Assembly: GCA_001936135.1 (NCBI GenBank)
Contig: CP012820.1
Location: 124,001 to 188,000 of the forward strand
Length of the DNA stretch: 64,000 nucleotides
Direction: 5' to 3'
DNA from: Saccharomycopsis fibuligera x Saccharomycopsis cf. fibuligera
Taxonomy: Eukaryota; Ascomycota; Saccharomycetes; Ascoideales; Saccharomycopsidaceae
The notes below the pieces were generated by a model. It was not told the origin of the DNA and ran no database searches. It saw only the letters and a list, made by a program, of their open reading frames with translations. Made by a program: the position numbers and the translations under genes. This document shows positions 49,303 through 60,614 of the stretch, piece after piece. Positions within the stretch are counted from its first letter, which is position 1; every line of letters starts with the position of its first letter.

Positions 49303-50522
49303 CTTTGTTTTATAAAGTTGGTATAATGTGGTAGCTGGGAAACTTAGGCTAAAAAATAGAAAGGATACCACAGTTTAATACCAAAGGCACAATAAACTTG
49401 AAATACAAACCACTTATTGAATATTCAAACACTTAAAAAACAGATATTTATACCAATTAAACTGACACATTTTATGATTTGCATTCGAAATTTGATTTCT
49501 GAACAAGGCTATTATACCCTATGTAGGAGACTATGTACTAATCATAACCTGACAGTATGTAAGCCAATCCGTCGAGACTTGCGTATACCCCACGGTGATC
49601 CTTTATTATGGCGTATGCAGCTCTTAGCCTATTTCCAATTCCCCACGATTCGCACATCTCTGTTCAAGAGCAATTTATTTTGGAATCTCCATTAGAAAAC
49701 ATTTTACCCGGTCAATGTTTTTGGAAAAATTTCTAGAAGTGCTGGTACACTGACTAGGAATGTATCACCCTATCTGAGTGTCGACAAGCAAAATAGTCAT
49801 TGCTATTTTATTCCCTAAGAACAAAGGCCGCTGTGTTACTGTTTTTTTGTGATTTCCCAACTGATAATGCTATGCCAACATTGTAACCAAAACTATATAC
49901 CCAACACTTTCTTACTGATAGATTGACTTCATTATTCGTAAACCGGGAGTGCGGTTGTTTGCTTGTGAAGACAGCTTGTAATTGATGTTAACAAAGGAAC
50001 GATAAAAAAAATGAAAGAGAAAGACAGCCAAAAAATAGTAATAGAAAAAACAGTAACAGAAAAAACAGTAATAGAAAAAAACAGTAGTAATCAACGATTG
50101 TGTCCTTAGATTATTTTTTTTAATATAGCTTAACTCATTTTCTATAGGTTGCTTTCTTGTTAGCAGTATTAAATTATAATTCCAAAAACTCTTTAGAATT
50201 ACAGTTTTAAGTTCATATTTCTGCGCTCCTTATTTCGACTTTTCTTACATTTTGTCGAAAGCATGTAATTATAATCTTGTCAGAAGCTTTTTCCAATAAA
50301 GTCCATAGTACAATTGTGTCTCGGGTCCACACCGCATTTTTCCGTTTACAAAAAGCATAGAATAAAGTTGGTATTGTGAAAAACTTGATATATAAACTGA
50401 TTGCAGAAAGACAACAGATACTTAGTATAATAAGTACAGTCATTACCTATCTATCTTAATATTTTGTAGCTGAAGATAAAGACCACTAATAAAACTGAAA
50501 CAACATAGTAGATTTTGATTCT
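49303..50522. other. Promoter side of the IlvD-type dehydratase
   Basis: 1.2 kb upstream of the minus-strand dehydratase. It contains an imperfect AACAGTAATAGAAAAA-type repeat near 50035-50090 (about four copies of an 18-19 base unit). No convincing coding region was found. Confidence 0.5.
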
Positions 50523-51385
50523 TTGAGGTTTCCTTTTTATAAAACGTCTGCTGAATCCCAAACATCTTCCACCAATTTAGTCTCTTGGGTCGACATGTCA
50601 CCTCATAAAAAATTTCGAAAATTGCATAAAAGTTACAGGGTTATCTACTCTGTAAATTCTATATTAAAATTTTTGAAAAAATACCAGCCAAAAGAAGAGG
50701 ATAGCAACATTCGTTGCTTCACAATTGATGAGGTATACACGTTAATTTTAAGATAATTCGATGTCAAGCAATTCAAGCAATTCGAAGGTCTTAATTCTAT
50801 CTAGATATTTATTTACCAAAGACCCATAGATACAGATGATTTCACTATTTTCTTAATAAGACACCAAAAGAGTTCTTTATCTTTTCATATAACAAACTGG
50901 CGCTTTATAATGCTATTTAGGGTCAAACAGAGGCTTCTAATGTGATTATTCGTTTGTTTTTGAATAGAAACTACTTTGTATAAAACAAGTATCTCTAAGA
51001 AACTTTTAGGAAACCAAGCCAAAGGTTCTAAGAGCATGAAAGAAACGAAGATCTCTTTTGAAGTAAAGTTTACCTCTTCCACTTATATTTTGCTTAATGA
51101 CAGAATTGCATTTATTCATTTTCTTTATCTGTGAAAAGTACCAAGAGCGATGCTGAAAGCAATGCTGTAACTTACAAGGTTCTATGCCAAGAGATAAAAG
51201 CAAAATACATCGAAAAGTGGTATTTGACAACCGACGAAGTTTTAGGGGCTCAAATCACTACAACAAGAAAAGCTCATTTGGATAATTTGGCACTTTTACC
51301 TACCGAAAAGAATAAGCTGCTCCTTTTTCTGGAAGGAAACAAAGGTGGTTGTCCTTCAACCACGTTTTTGGCTAGAGAGTACTGA
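50523..51385 (+). pseudogene. Broken coding region of unknown family
   Basis: Plus-strand sequence with protein-like composition is spread over more than one frame and has several breaks. Readable pieces include SPHKKFRKLHKSYRVIYSVN (50597-50656), GQTEASNVIIRLFLNRNYFV (near 50921-50980) and, from 51131, IKAKYIEKWYLTTDEVLG ending at a stop at 51385. Charged and hydrophobic residues alternate as in real proteins, and the pieces appear collinear. I do not recognise the family, so it could be an old host gene or a mobile-element remnant. No terminal repeats were noticed. Confidence 0.33.
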
Positions 51386-52096
51386 AGACATTCTTTTCCT
51401 CTGTTGCGTATAGTTCTTTTTAGTTTAGATTCACTGAAAATAGGCTTAGACTTTATTAAAAAAATAAAAACAGAAGAAGCTTTGGATAAGAGCTAGACTT
51501 TAATTATCTGATTGACATATGGTTCATTTTTTATTTTCAGACATGTTGAGCCCCGCTGTATGAAAACAAATGCCTTTCTTTGGTCTGTAAGCCCAACACC
51601 TCAGATTCCGATTAACATTTTTTACAATCGTTGGGGCTCCCAACGATTTGGCTTTGCTTCCATAAAAAACTCGAAAAATGAAAATTAATGTATTATGTTA
51701 CCCTCCCAGTGTTTTTAACAGACTCCGGGCAACTAGATCATCTCATCTGTTTTGGCACCTGACCCGCATGTGACGTTAGGTAAAGCGTCATTAGCTTTGT
51801 AAATTTGCTTTTACTAGATGTCATTAATACTCGCCTTTATACAAGAAACACTAAAACTAAGACTCTTCTTTTTCTGTCCTTTTTGAAGTTACTCTGAATC
51901 TAGACGCTGCGCACAATTACTACGAGTACAAGTGCAATTGAAATTGTCGCTGCGATTATAACCACAACCATTGAGCCATTGCACCTGTATTATATTAAAT
52001 TGAGATCACTTTGCAGTTTTATAGTGATTGCTTGATTTCATAGGCACATAAAATTAGCTCAATTCAGATCTGCTTTATCAATTTAAAGAGCGCTAA
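51386..52096. promoter_or_regulatory. Region upstream of UBP15
   Basis: About 700 bp before the UBP15 ATG. It has no convincing reading frame and no obvious TATA element close to the gene. Confidence 0.5.
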
Positions 52097-55000
52097 ATGT
52101 CTGATAACAACAATAAAAATATCTCTGGTAACCCCAAGAGATTGATTCCTCAATACATCGGTCAATTCGATGACACAGCTCCTGCTCAGCAAATAATCGA
52201 TGTTGATGATGATAGCAGTGAGCCTATACAGGGAGATTTGGAAGAAGATATTGAGCTAATCAGTGATGACGATGATGATGACGAGGACGAAGAAGAAGAT
52301 GATGACGAAGATGAAGATGAAGATGAAGATGAAGATGTTGGGAACTACGATGATACCGATGTTCAAGCAATCGATGAAATCAATGACCCTAACTTGGCAT
52401 ATCAACAACAGGAAATAGCCGCTGCTGCCGTCCCTGCCAGTGATCCGCAAAGCACTGTCGCTGCTTCAAAATCAAGTAATAAAGTGCACCACCCTGCTAC
52501 AGACTTTGACTACTGGTCCCAAAGATTAACCCCAATTGATCCAGAATACCCAATCAAAGATTCCACCCATTATACTTGGGAAATATCCAATTTCTTAAAA
52601 CTCACCGAACAAAAATATACATCACCAAAGTTCAAATGTGGCGAATATGAATTTCACATACTACTCTTCCCTCAAGGTAATGAGACTAATTCTTTGGCCC
52701 TTTATCTTGCCCCTACACCTCCTGTCAAGAAAAACCCAGAAACTGGTTTGGAAGAAACTGATCCTGATTGGCATATCTGTGCACAGTTCGGCTTGATGAT
52801 CTGGAATCCAGAGAACCCAAATATCAGATATTTCAACCAATCGTCCCATAGGTTCAATTCTGAAGAGCCAGATTGGGGGTTTTCTAGTTTCATCAGTCTC
52901 TCTCATTTGACTGCAAAAGCTCCTAAATCAGCAATAAATCCAAATGGTGATGGTTTTTTAAGCAACTCCAGACTCAACATTACAAGTTTTGTAAACGTCA
53001 TTGATGACATCACTGGCGTATTGTGGCACAATTTCAATAACTATGATTCTAGAAAAGAGACTGGTTTCTCTGGGCTAAGAAACCAGGGTGCTACCTGTTA
53101 TCTAAATTCTTTAATTCAATCGTATTACTTCACCAGAATATTCAGAAAATCAGTACTTCAAATCCCAAGCGAAAATTCTTCCAATGGAAGCAAAGGTACA
53201 AATTTTACTCTTGCTTTGCAAAGATTATTTTATTTTTTGCAAGAAAATGAAGATGCGGCAGATACTAATGAACTTACCAGAAGCTTTGGTTGGGATGCCG
53301 CTGATAGTTTTACTCAACATGATGTGCAAGAATTGAATAGAATTTTGATGGATAGATTGGAAGCGAAGATGAAAGGCACTGTTGTAGAGGATTCGTTGAA
53401 TAAAACATTTGTTGGTAAAATGAAATCTTACATTCGATGTGTAAATGTTGATTATGAGTCTTCTAGAATTGAAGATTTTTGGGATATACAATTGAATGTT
53501 AAAGGTTTAAAAAACTTAAATGAAAGTTTTGAGAATTATATTTCTAAAGAAATGTTGGACGGTGAAAATAAATATGATGCTGCTTCATTTGGTCTTCAAG
53601 ATGCAGAAAAAGGGGTGGTGTTTGAGGAGTTTCCAAATGTTTTACACTTACAGTTGAAAAGATTTGATTATGATTTCATGTACGATGCTCTAGTGAAAAT
53701 TAATGACCGTCATGAGTTCCCTGAAAATATTGATTTAAAGCCCTATTTGGATAAATCAAACAGCAAGGTGATGAGCGAAGACTGGGAATACGAGTTGTAT
53801 GCTGTTTTGATTCATTCTGGTGACATTTCTTCTGGCCATTATTATGCAATGATAAAACCTGATGTTGACTCTGGCTGGTTTAGGTTTGATGATGACAGAG
53901 TTATTAGAGTAACACGTAATGAAGTTTTTGAGGATAATTTTGGTCACAACAGACTTCCTAACCAAGTTTTGCAAAAATATACCAGAAGCCAATATAATGA
54001 ATACCAGATCAGAAGACACACATCTGCTTATATGTTAGTGTACTTCCGTAAATCAAAACTTAATGAAATTTTGTGTGATTTTGATAAGGATAAAGATATA
54101 CCAAAACATATTAGAGATGAAGTGGAGCGCGAAAAATTGGAAGCTATAAGAAAGAAACAAGCCATTCGTGAAATGCATTTATACTTGAAGATACATCTTT
54201 ATGGTGCGAACAATGCCTGGGTTAATTATCAAGGTTTTGATTTGGGTGTCAACAGATATAATGGTGGTGGCGTTAATGGTAGATGGAATGCTACGATCTA
54301 CGAGAATCCTGGTGAGCTTAAATTGTTGGATAACAGCAGCATTGGCAAAAATGAAGTTGATGCTGGCGTTGCAAATTCCGAATTTTCAAAATATGAATCC
54401 AACTTGGCTAATCCACCTAAAATTTTGAAGAAATTGAGAACTACAACAATTAAAGAATTATATGAAGACATTATACACAATGAATTAGCACTCAAAAACC
54501 CGGATGCAGAGTACAAGTACATTAGACTATGGATTTTAGCACACAGAAAAAATGAAACTACGAGACCTGATTTACCATTGGGCTACAAACATGTGGTAAA
54601 AAACGAAGATGGAATTGTTGTTTCTTCTGGTACAGATGGATTTATGATGGTTGAGCATAAGAAAAATGACTCTTCTGCCAAAGGAGATGGCAATTGGGAT
54701 ATTACTCATGTTCCGGAATTTATCAGTGTTGAACAAATTCTTGACAGATTTTCTGCTAAGAAAAGTTTCGGGTTATATCTTTGGGTGGAAGATATCAGAA
54801 ATGATTTAAGCAGTATCTACAACTTCGGTAAATCATTCGTTGTTAATGATGATTTATATCATCTCAACAACAAGGGTAGTAAATCAGCAAACAGAATGAG
54901 TCTTGATGACATCGGTGGAACCGGTTACGATGCCATTGCTGATGTTAAGCAGTCAAAACAGGAGACAAGCAACGATGTTCCAGCCAGATTTGGGTTATTG

Positions 55001-56719
55001 CCAGATATTCCAAGAAACTTCTTAGAATTCCCAAGATTATTCAAAAGTATTCATAATTTGATTGAAGAAAAGTTGAGTGGTGAGTCGGTGTCGCTAAAGG
55101 AAAAAGAAGAAATTAAACAAATTTTTAAGCCTGCAAATATCACAAGCACTTCTGCAGAAATTCTAATTTTTATCAAGTACTTTGATAAAGAGAATCAAAC
55201 ATTAACAGGTCTTTCGCACTTGATTGTTTCAAAGAATGCTCTTATTAGTTCTGTTGTTCCAATTTTAAATTATATTATGGGATGGGATAAAAACACCAAA
55301 TTGGCCATTTACGAGGAAATCAAACCAACGACTATTGAACTCGTTAAACAATCAAATAACTTTTTATTGAGTGAATTGCAAAATGGTGATATTCTTGTGT
55401 TTGCTAAAGATGAACCGGTGAGTGAAGTTTTTGAAGATATTGAAGCTTCTACATCCAAGATTAATAAACTTGGTGATATAGAAGAACTTGAGCCTTACAA
55501 TGACCAAGATCCGTTTGAAATCAAAGTTGGTAATGGGACTGATGGTAATGTTGTTACTGTTACAAAGAAAGATGTTGTAATCAATAGAGATAAACTTGTT
55601 GATAACGTATTGGTTAAAAGCAGCACTGTTATAGATTTTTACAAGTATCTCAAATCAAGAGTACATCTTGTTTTACAACCAGAAAAGCAAGAAGATGGAT
55701 CACTTTCAGCTATCAAAGACTCTGCTATCTTGAAGACAAAGAAAAAATTAGAATTCCAATTTTGGGCTGGAGCACAAACGACTTATGTTGATATTGCTGA
55801 AGCAATTGGCAAACAATTGAATATTGATTCCAATCACATAAGATTGTACGTTGTACCGTTTTCGGGTACCGCCAGTATCCCGCTCAAGAAACATTATACT
55901 ATAGGCTTAATTGTTGGCAAAAATTTTAACTACAACAATAGCTTGACATTGGAATATGAAATTTTGAAAATTACTTTGGATGAATTAAGTAACTTAAAAT
56001 TAATTAAACTTAGTTGGTTGCCATCAGGAGTTTTGCACGAACACATTTTTGAATTTTTGGTAGACAAGAGTGAAAACATTGATCTGTTGTTGGACAAGTT
56101 TGTCAAAAAAATTAACAAAAATAATGATGCATTACATTCAAAGGATAATTTGTTGGTTTGGAGAGTGCATCCGAGTGAACACAGAATTGTGAAGACATGT
56201 GCCTTGGAAGATAGTTTAGTTTCGTTACCAGCTAAGTCTACATTATATGTGCGTCCTTTCAGCGACAACGATGAGAAAGCGGAAATTAATGATTACATTT
56301 ACAGCGAGGTTCCATCCTACGAAAAAATTGCTGGTGAAGAGCCACTAACTTCTTCAGGTAAATCGGTAAAGAAAAGCCTGAATGGATTCATTGTTGAAGT
56401 GGTTCAATTCTTTAAGGATCCTAGTTCACTACACGGTATACCATTCCATTTTGTTTTAAAAAAACACGAAAAATTTGCTGATACTAAAAAGAGATTGCAG
56501 CTCAAATTATCATTAGGTGATAAAGAGTTTAGCAAAGTTCAAATTGGGTTGATCAATAAGCATAAGAATACCGATGTTAGATACTGCAGCAAAGATGAAG
56601 TTATATTATATGATGAAATAACCGAAAACGATGCAATTTTCTTGGATCACCCAGATAGAACACAACATCGTGCCAACTTTAATGGTGGTGGTGGTGGTGC
56701 AATCTTCATCAAAAATTGA
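52097..56719 (+). CDS. UBP15: Ubp15, USP7-type ubiquitin C-terminal hydrolase
   Basis: 1540 residues. After an acidic N terminus (a run of Asp/Glu near residues 55-80) comes a MATH/TRAF-like domain (about residues 155-320, HYTWEISNFLKL, EYEFHILLFPQGN, WGFSSFISL). The USP catalytic domain begins GLRNQGATCYLNSLIQS, with nucleophile Cys334 and His581 in SSGHYYAMI, and carries QHDVQELNRIL between them. The long C-terminal half holds tandem ubiquitin-like domains as in human USP7. Ubp15 removes ubiquitin from substrates in cell-cycle control, endocytosis and peroxisomal recycling (with Pex6). The catalytic residues are intact. S. cerevisiae Ubp15 is 1230 residues, so the C-terminal region here is longer. 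A Gly run near the C terminus is encoded by GGTGGTGGTGG. Confidence 0.95.
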   Translation: MSDNNNKNISGNPKRLIPQYIGQFDDTAPAQQIIDVDDDSSEPIQGDLEEDIELISDDDDDDEDEEEDDDEDEDEDEDEDVGNYDDTDVQAIDEINDPNLAYQQQEIAAAAVPASDPQSTVAASKSSNKVHHPATDFDYWSQRLTPIDPEYPIKDSTHYTWEISNFLKLTEQKYTSPKFKCGEYEFHILLFPQGNETNSLALYLAPTPPVKKNPETGLEETDPDWHICAQFGLMIWNPENPNIRYFNQSSHRFNSEEPDWGFSSFISLSHLTAKAPKSAINPNGDGFLSNSRLNITSFVNVIDDITGVLWHNFNNYDSRKETGFSGLRNQGATCYLNSLIQSYYFTRIFRKSVLQIPSENSSNGSKGTNFTLALQRLFYFLQENEDAADTNELTRSFGWDAADSFTQHDVQELNRILMDRLEAKMKGTVVEDSLNKTFVGKMKSYIRCVNVDYESSRIEDFWDIQLNVKGLKNLNESFENYISKEMLDGENKYDAASFGLQDAEKGVVFEEFPNVLHLQLKRFDYDFMYDALVKINDRHEFPENIDLKPYLDKSNSKVMSEDWEYELYAVLIHSGDISSGHYYAMIKPDVDSGWFRFDDDRVIRVTRNEVFEDNFGHNRLPNQVLQKYTRSQYNEYQIRRHTSAYMLVYFRKSKLNEILCDFDKDKDIPKHIRDEVEREKLEAIRKKQAIREMHLYLKIHLYGANNAWVNYQGFDLGVNRYNGGGVNGRWNATIYENPGELKLLDNSSIGKNEVDAGVANSEFSKYESNLANPPKILKKLRTTTIKELYEDIIHNELALKNPDAEYKYIRLWILAHRKNETTRPDLPLGYKHVVKNEDGIVVSSGTDGFMMVEHKKNDSSAKGDGNWDITHVPEFISVEQILDRFSAKKSFGLYLWVEDIRNDLSSIYNFGKSFVVNDDLYHLNNKGSKSANRMSLDDIGGTGYDAIADVKQSKQETSNDVPARFGLLPDIPRNFLEFPRLFKSIHNLIEEKLSGESVSLKEKEEIKQIFKPANITSTSAEILIFIKYFDKENQTLTGLSHLIVSKNALISSVVPILNYIMGWDKNTKLAIYEEIKPTTIELVKQSNNFLLSELQNGDILVFAKDEPVSEVFEDIEASTSKINKLGDIEELEPYNDQDPFEIKVGNGTDGNVVTVTKKDVVINRDKLVDNVLVKSSTVIDFYKYLKSRVHLVLQPEKQEDGSLSAIKDSAILKTKKKLEFQFWAGAQTTYVDIAEAIGKQLNIDSNHIRLYVVPFSGTASIPLKKHYTIGLIVGKNFNYNNSLTLEYEILKITLDELSNLKLIKLSWLPSGVLHEHIFEFLVDKSENIDLLLDKFVKKINKNNDALHSKDNLLVWRVHPSEHRIVKTCALEDSLVSLPAKSTLYVRPFSDNDEKAEINDYIYSEVPSYEKIAGEEPLTSSGKSVKKSLNGFIVEVVQFFKDPSSLHGIPFHFVLKKHEKFADTKKRLQLKLSLGDKEFSKVQIGLINKHKNTDVRYCSKDEVILYDEITENDAIFLDHPDRTQHRANFNGGGGGAIFIKN

Positions 56720-56784
56720 GGAAAAATTTTTGGAGGTTCTACATGCTTTGTATTGTCTTTTTATTTATTTATTTATTTATTTGT

Positions 56785-56827
<43 letters not shown>

Positions 56828-58116
56828 TTTTTTATTCTATTTTTTTTTTTTTTTTTTTTTTTTTTTGTTTGTTTTTTGCTATATGTATGTGCTTTTTATT
56901 GTTATACTTGATTTTCAACTTCACGCCTAATGGTTTGATATTTTGATATCTTGGTTAATTGTAGGATAAAATGTAAATTCCCTAATTTAAAGACGAACAA
57001 GTTGTGAATAAAGACCGCAAGACATGTTTAGCCCTGAAGCTTTTTTGGATTTTGTTCAGGCTTCCCGCTTTGTGGTTACTTCTTGCAATCTGATAAGTTG
57101 ATACACATTTATCTTTAAAAGTAAAAAGTAGGTACTTAACAGATATAAATACGGAATATATTTGACTTTACGGTGCCACTTTTAATAGACATTGTGATAG
57201 GTAAAGTAGAACAAATAGGTACACTTCTGTTCAGCATACACAGCAAAGCGACAATTCTAGCGTACAAATTATATCAAATATCAAATAAGTCTGGCCACTG
57301 ATATACTATTACATATTAAGAGCTTAGCTAAGTCTTTATGTTTGTGCAATTTTTTGTACAGTATACTATAGTTTCTCATGAATGGCCGATAGCCGACCGA
57401 ATGGGGAAGACAACGCAAACAACTCAATGTTAACAGTGAGTGCGTTTCATTTGGGGCACTATCAAAAGTAGAAGTCGCCAATTTTCAGGATGGGCTTCTC
57501 TGCATGCATGCGCTCTATCCTTAACACCACCACATCTACATCCACTACCACCAGCAAAAACAGTAACTACCTGGAAAGCAAGTAGCACCGTAGCACTGCT
57601 CTTTGGCAGCTCGTAAGTATATTCTACTTTTCTTTCATTGTACGTAGTTGAGATTTGATGGCTCTGTTGTTTCTCCTTCTATTTCGACATTAAAACACTT
57701 GAGAAATAGAGCTAAAGATATCTCTTGGACACCTATATAACTGTGTCCCTTTTTTAGAAATATCGCCACTATCGCCACTATCGCCGCTACTGCCACTACC
57801 GTAATCGCCAACAAAAGTGTCGTCATTTTCCATAAACTCATAGACTCATATATTAATCCAGACCTGCTTTCTTTTATATAATAAAATCTTCCTATCTCTA
57901 GTATCTACTCATCTAACTTATTTGTTTTCACTTTTCTCAGTTTAGTTACTACAATTTTGGGTAGCTTGGTATATCGAAACCCAAAATAGCTTACAAAACT
58001 TTACTGCTGCTAATACGGATATCACCACGTCTAACGCTGCTACATGCTATATTTGCTATTTATACAGTTTCAAATTTCGAGAATTCTTGCTCTATATTCC
58101 ATCCAATACATCCACA
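56720..58116. other. Intergenic region UBP15-STE4
   Basis: 1.4 kb. It starts with the UBP15 terminator zone containing a (TTTA)n repeat (56760-56832) and a T run (56841-56866). The right part is the STE4 promoter. A minus-strand ATG frame of 68 codons (57635-57841) with one hydrophobic segment comes from a GCGATAGTG-type repeat and is probably not a gene. Pheromone-response elements (TGAAACA) were not obvious in the last few hundred bases. Confidence 0.55.
56760..56832. repeat. (TTTA)n microsatellite in the UBP15 3' region
   Basis: About eighteen tetranucleotide units with one variant, 40 bp after the UBP15 stop, followed by a T-rich run. Confidence 0.93.
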
Positions 58117-59778
58117 ATGAGTGCTTTCAGTCCACAACAACTGGTTTTACCACAGCAGCAACTTAAGCCATTAATTTTGAATAACTCTGCTGCTCCTTCG
58201 CCATCTCCTTCGACACCAAGTCTCGTATTACCATACCAGACTTACCAACTTCAAAATAATAGTGGAGCAGCAGCAGCTAGTGTGGTATCAGTACCAGCAG
58301 CAGAATCTAGAGAAGCTCAAGTTTTAGCGATGCTTAAACGCAAACTAGAGGTAGCCAATCAAGAAAAAGAAATCCTTGAAGCTCAAACAAAACGCAAGTT
58401 GAACAATTTGAAAGATTCAAATTTGCTCAAGTTTACCGAAGCCATTGAACCAATAACTCAACTTAATTTGAAAAATATTCATAGTTTTAATGCCCACCGG
58501 CGTCCAGTCAGGGCAGTCTCATGGCTGAGAGATTCAACTCATTTTGTTTCTGCTGCCGATGATAATAACTTGATTGTGTGGAATGCTAGAACAAAACTCA
58601 AAGAACATTTTGAGCCATTGAAGACCGAAGACGAATATGTTTTTGCTTGCGATATTTCTCCAGATAATAGCTTGATTGTTTGTGGTGGGTTGAATAACCA
58701 TGTTTCTATTTTCAGAGCCGGCGTTGCAGGCAGTAATAACTCGAACATGCAGCATAATAATAGTAGTTATAATAATAACAGTAACGGTGCTAATATAAAA
58801 GATAATGTGATAAACTCATCCAATCTCATATATGGCCAAGAATCAATTCAATTAGCTACAAGATCAACACCTTCAATCGTCTGTCGTTTCAAAGGCCATG
58901 ATGACTGTATCAGTGATGTTAAATTCTTAAACAATCATGAAATTCTCTCAGCTTCCAATGATCGGCACTGCTTTCTATGGGACTTGCACAAAGGTACCAA
59001 ACTGCGTGGATTTGCTGATCATTTAAGTGATGTCACTGCACTAAGTCTTTCCCCAACAGATCCCAACTTATTCTTGAGCTCTTCGGCACTGGACTCTTGT
59101 GTTCGGCTATTCGATGTCAGAGAACCACAAGGCGGTGGACTAGTGTGCCAATTTGGTCCTGTGGGCGATGATGCCACTGCAGTAGTTTTCCACCCCCAAG
59201 GAAATGCATTTGCGGTGGGAACGAGGGATTCTACATTAACCTTGTATGATATCAGGGTAGGTAATATCAAGCTTGAAGAGTTTGTGTTGCCGGTGGGTCA
59301 ACGCACTCAACAACAACTTGCATCCATTAAGTCGCCATATTCTCCTAGATTTTCTCCAACTGGTTCTGGTGGACCTACCAGTGCTGGCCTTGCAGCTGGC
59401 CTTAACGCTGGAACTAGCGCAGCAGTCTCAAACAGCGGAAACGTCATGGGTGGTTATACAAGTGGGATGGATATTTGGCAACGCCGGTCAAGTGTCATAA
59501 GCAGCAGTGGATTGACCACTGCCACCAGCGCAACTAGCGCTAGCAACGCAAGTGCAATGGATGTTGACGGTGTAGAAAGTATCAGTTTTTCTAATTCGGG
59601 AAGAGTTCTTTTTTGTTGTACCCCTGATATTGGAAGTTTTGCTTACGATATTCTCAAGGGAGAAGTTGTTATGAATATGGAACATTATTCTTCATTGGCT
59701 AAAGTTAGTCCGGATGGATATGCGGTTTTGACTGCCTCAGGGCCAAATAATAACATGTCGTTGTGGACATTTATGTGA
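58117..59778 (+). CDS. STE4: G-protein beta subunit Ste4
   Basis: 553 residues from the ATG at 58117 (MSAFSPQQ); the upstream open frame starts only at a TTG. An N-terminal coiled coil (about residues 65-100, REAQVLAMLKRKLEVANQEKEILEAQTKRKL by its key residues) binds the gamma subunit. Seven WD40 blades follow: HRRPVRAVSW, DEYVFACDISPD, GHDDCISDVKFL, DHLSDVTALSLSPTD, GDDATAVVFHPQG, a blade with VESISFSNSGRVLFCC, and the last ending NMSLWTFM. Two low-complexity insertions are obvious: Asn-rich after blade 2 and Gly/Ala/Ser-rich between blades 5 and 6. The second matches the place of the phosphorylated insert in S. cerevisiae Ste4. Residue 137 is CTG in WLRDS where Ste4 has WSRDS, which fits Ser decoding. 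The protein transmits the mating pheromone signal with Ste18 at the plasma membrane. Confidence 0.94.
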   Translation: MSAFSPQQLVLPQQQLKPLILNNSAAPSPSPSTPSLVLPYQTYQLQNNSGAAAASVVSVPAAESREAQVLAMLKRKLEVANQEKEILEAQTKRKLNNLKDSNLLKFTEAIEPITQLNLKNIHSFNAHRRPVRAVSWLRDSTHFVSAADDNNLIVWNARTKLKEHFEPLKTEDEYVFACDISPDNSLIVCGGLNNHVSIFRAGVAGSNNSNMQHNNSSYNNNSNGANIKDNVINSSNLIYGQESIQLATRSTPSIVCRFKGHDDCISDVKFLNNHEILSASNDRHCFLWDLHKGTKLRGFADHLSDVTALSLSPTDPNLFLSSSALDSCVRLFDVREPQGGGLVCQFGPVGDDATAVVFHPQGNAFAVGTRDSTLTLYDIRVGNIKLEEFVLPVGQRTQQQLASIKSPYSPRFSPTGSGGPTSAGLAAGLNAGTSAAVSNSGNVMGGYTSGMDIWQRRSSVISSSGLTTATSATSASNASAMDVDGVESISFSNSGRVLFCCTPDIGSFAYDILKGEVVMNMEHYSSLAKVSPDGYAVLTASGPNNNMSLWTFM

Positions 59779-60614
59779 ATTGCGGCGAAGCTTCGAAGGG
59801 AACAACAAAAGATAACAAAAACCAAATATTTGTTCATGCATGTTGAGAAGAAGCTGTCTAAAAAAGTTATTACATAAGGTGTAGCTGAAGAACCATTCTT
59901 TCTTGAAGAAAGGAATGTGTTACCTTGTTTTGTTGTGTGTTCTTGTTTGTCTTGTTATGTATTTTGTTTCTTTTATTTTTAATATTTTTATTATATTATA
60001 TATATATATATATTTGTTTTGTTTCTTTTGTTTTTGGCATAAATAGTGTGAATTTTTAACACGTTTTAGAAAAAGAATGTTGCTTAGTGCATTTTTTGGT
60101 ATATTTCGTTATATGATTAAACATGAGTGTGGACTGTTTATTTATGTATAAGACAGCAAACAAGATTGTGAGGTGCGTGAGTCAGTAAGTGGTTTACCAT
60201 GGGTGAAAAGTGAGTTGAGAAAAAAAATATAAATTCATATACTACATGGCAGACGGTTTCACATCGTTTAGTAATTTTGTTTGGTTATATCGATGAGTCT
60301 ATAATTTGGGGGTTCGTGATACATCCTGTGTTTTTCGTGTTTTCCAATAATATCAAAAGAGACACAAAAGTCTAAAAACAATGTAGAGAACCTTATTTAT
60401 ATTGGTACAAAATAAATTAATAATACTAAATAATAATAATAATAGAAGCTATAGTAAAAATTACACAGACATGGCAAAAAAAATAAAATCAAGAAAAGTC
60501 AAGCATATTCAACAAGAGAAGGAGTAAAAAAAATCAAAAATCAATGACAAACAAAAAAAAAAAAAAAGAAAAAAAAAAAGAAAAAGGGGGTAATGACCTA
60601 CAACACCCTTAAAT
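59779..60614. other. Convergent spacer STE4-TAF14
   Basis: About 840 bp between two 3' ends. It contains an (AT)n tract around 59996-60014 and A-rich sequence near 60550-60590. No reading frame of note. It should hold the two terminators. Confidence 0.6.

Noticed and set aside
56631-56946. Plus-strand frames rich in Leu-Phe-Ile-Tyr past the UBP15 end
   Set aside because: They are translations of the (TTTA)n microsatellite.
57635-57841. Minus-strand ATG frame of 68 codons with a single hydrophobic segment, next to the STE4 promoter
   Set aside because: The hydrophobic core comes from a short DNA repeat (GCGATAGTG type), and no conservation can be seen. A small membrane protein cannot be excluded.
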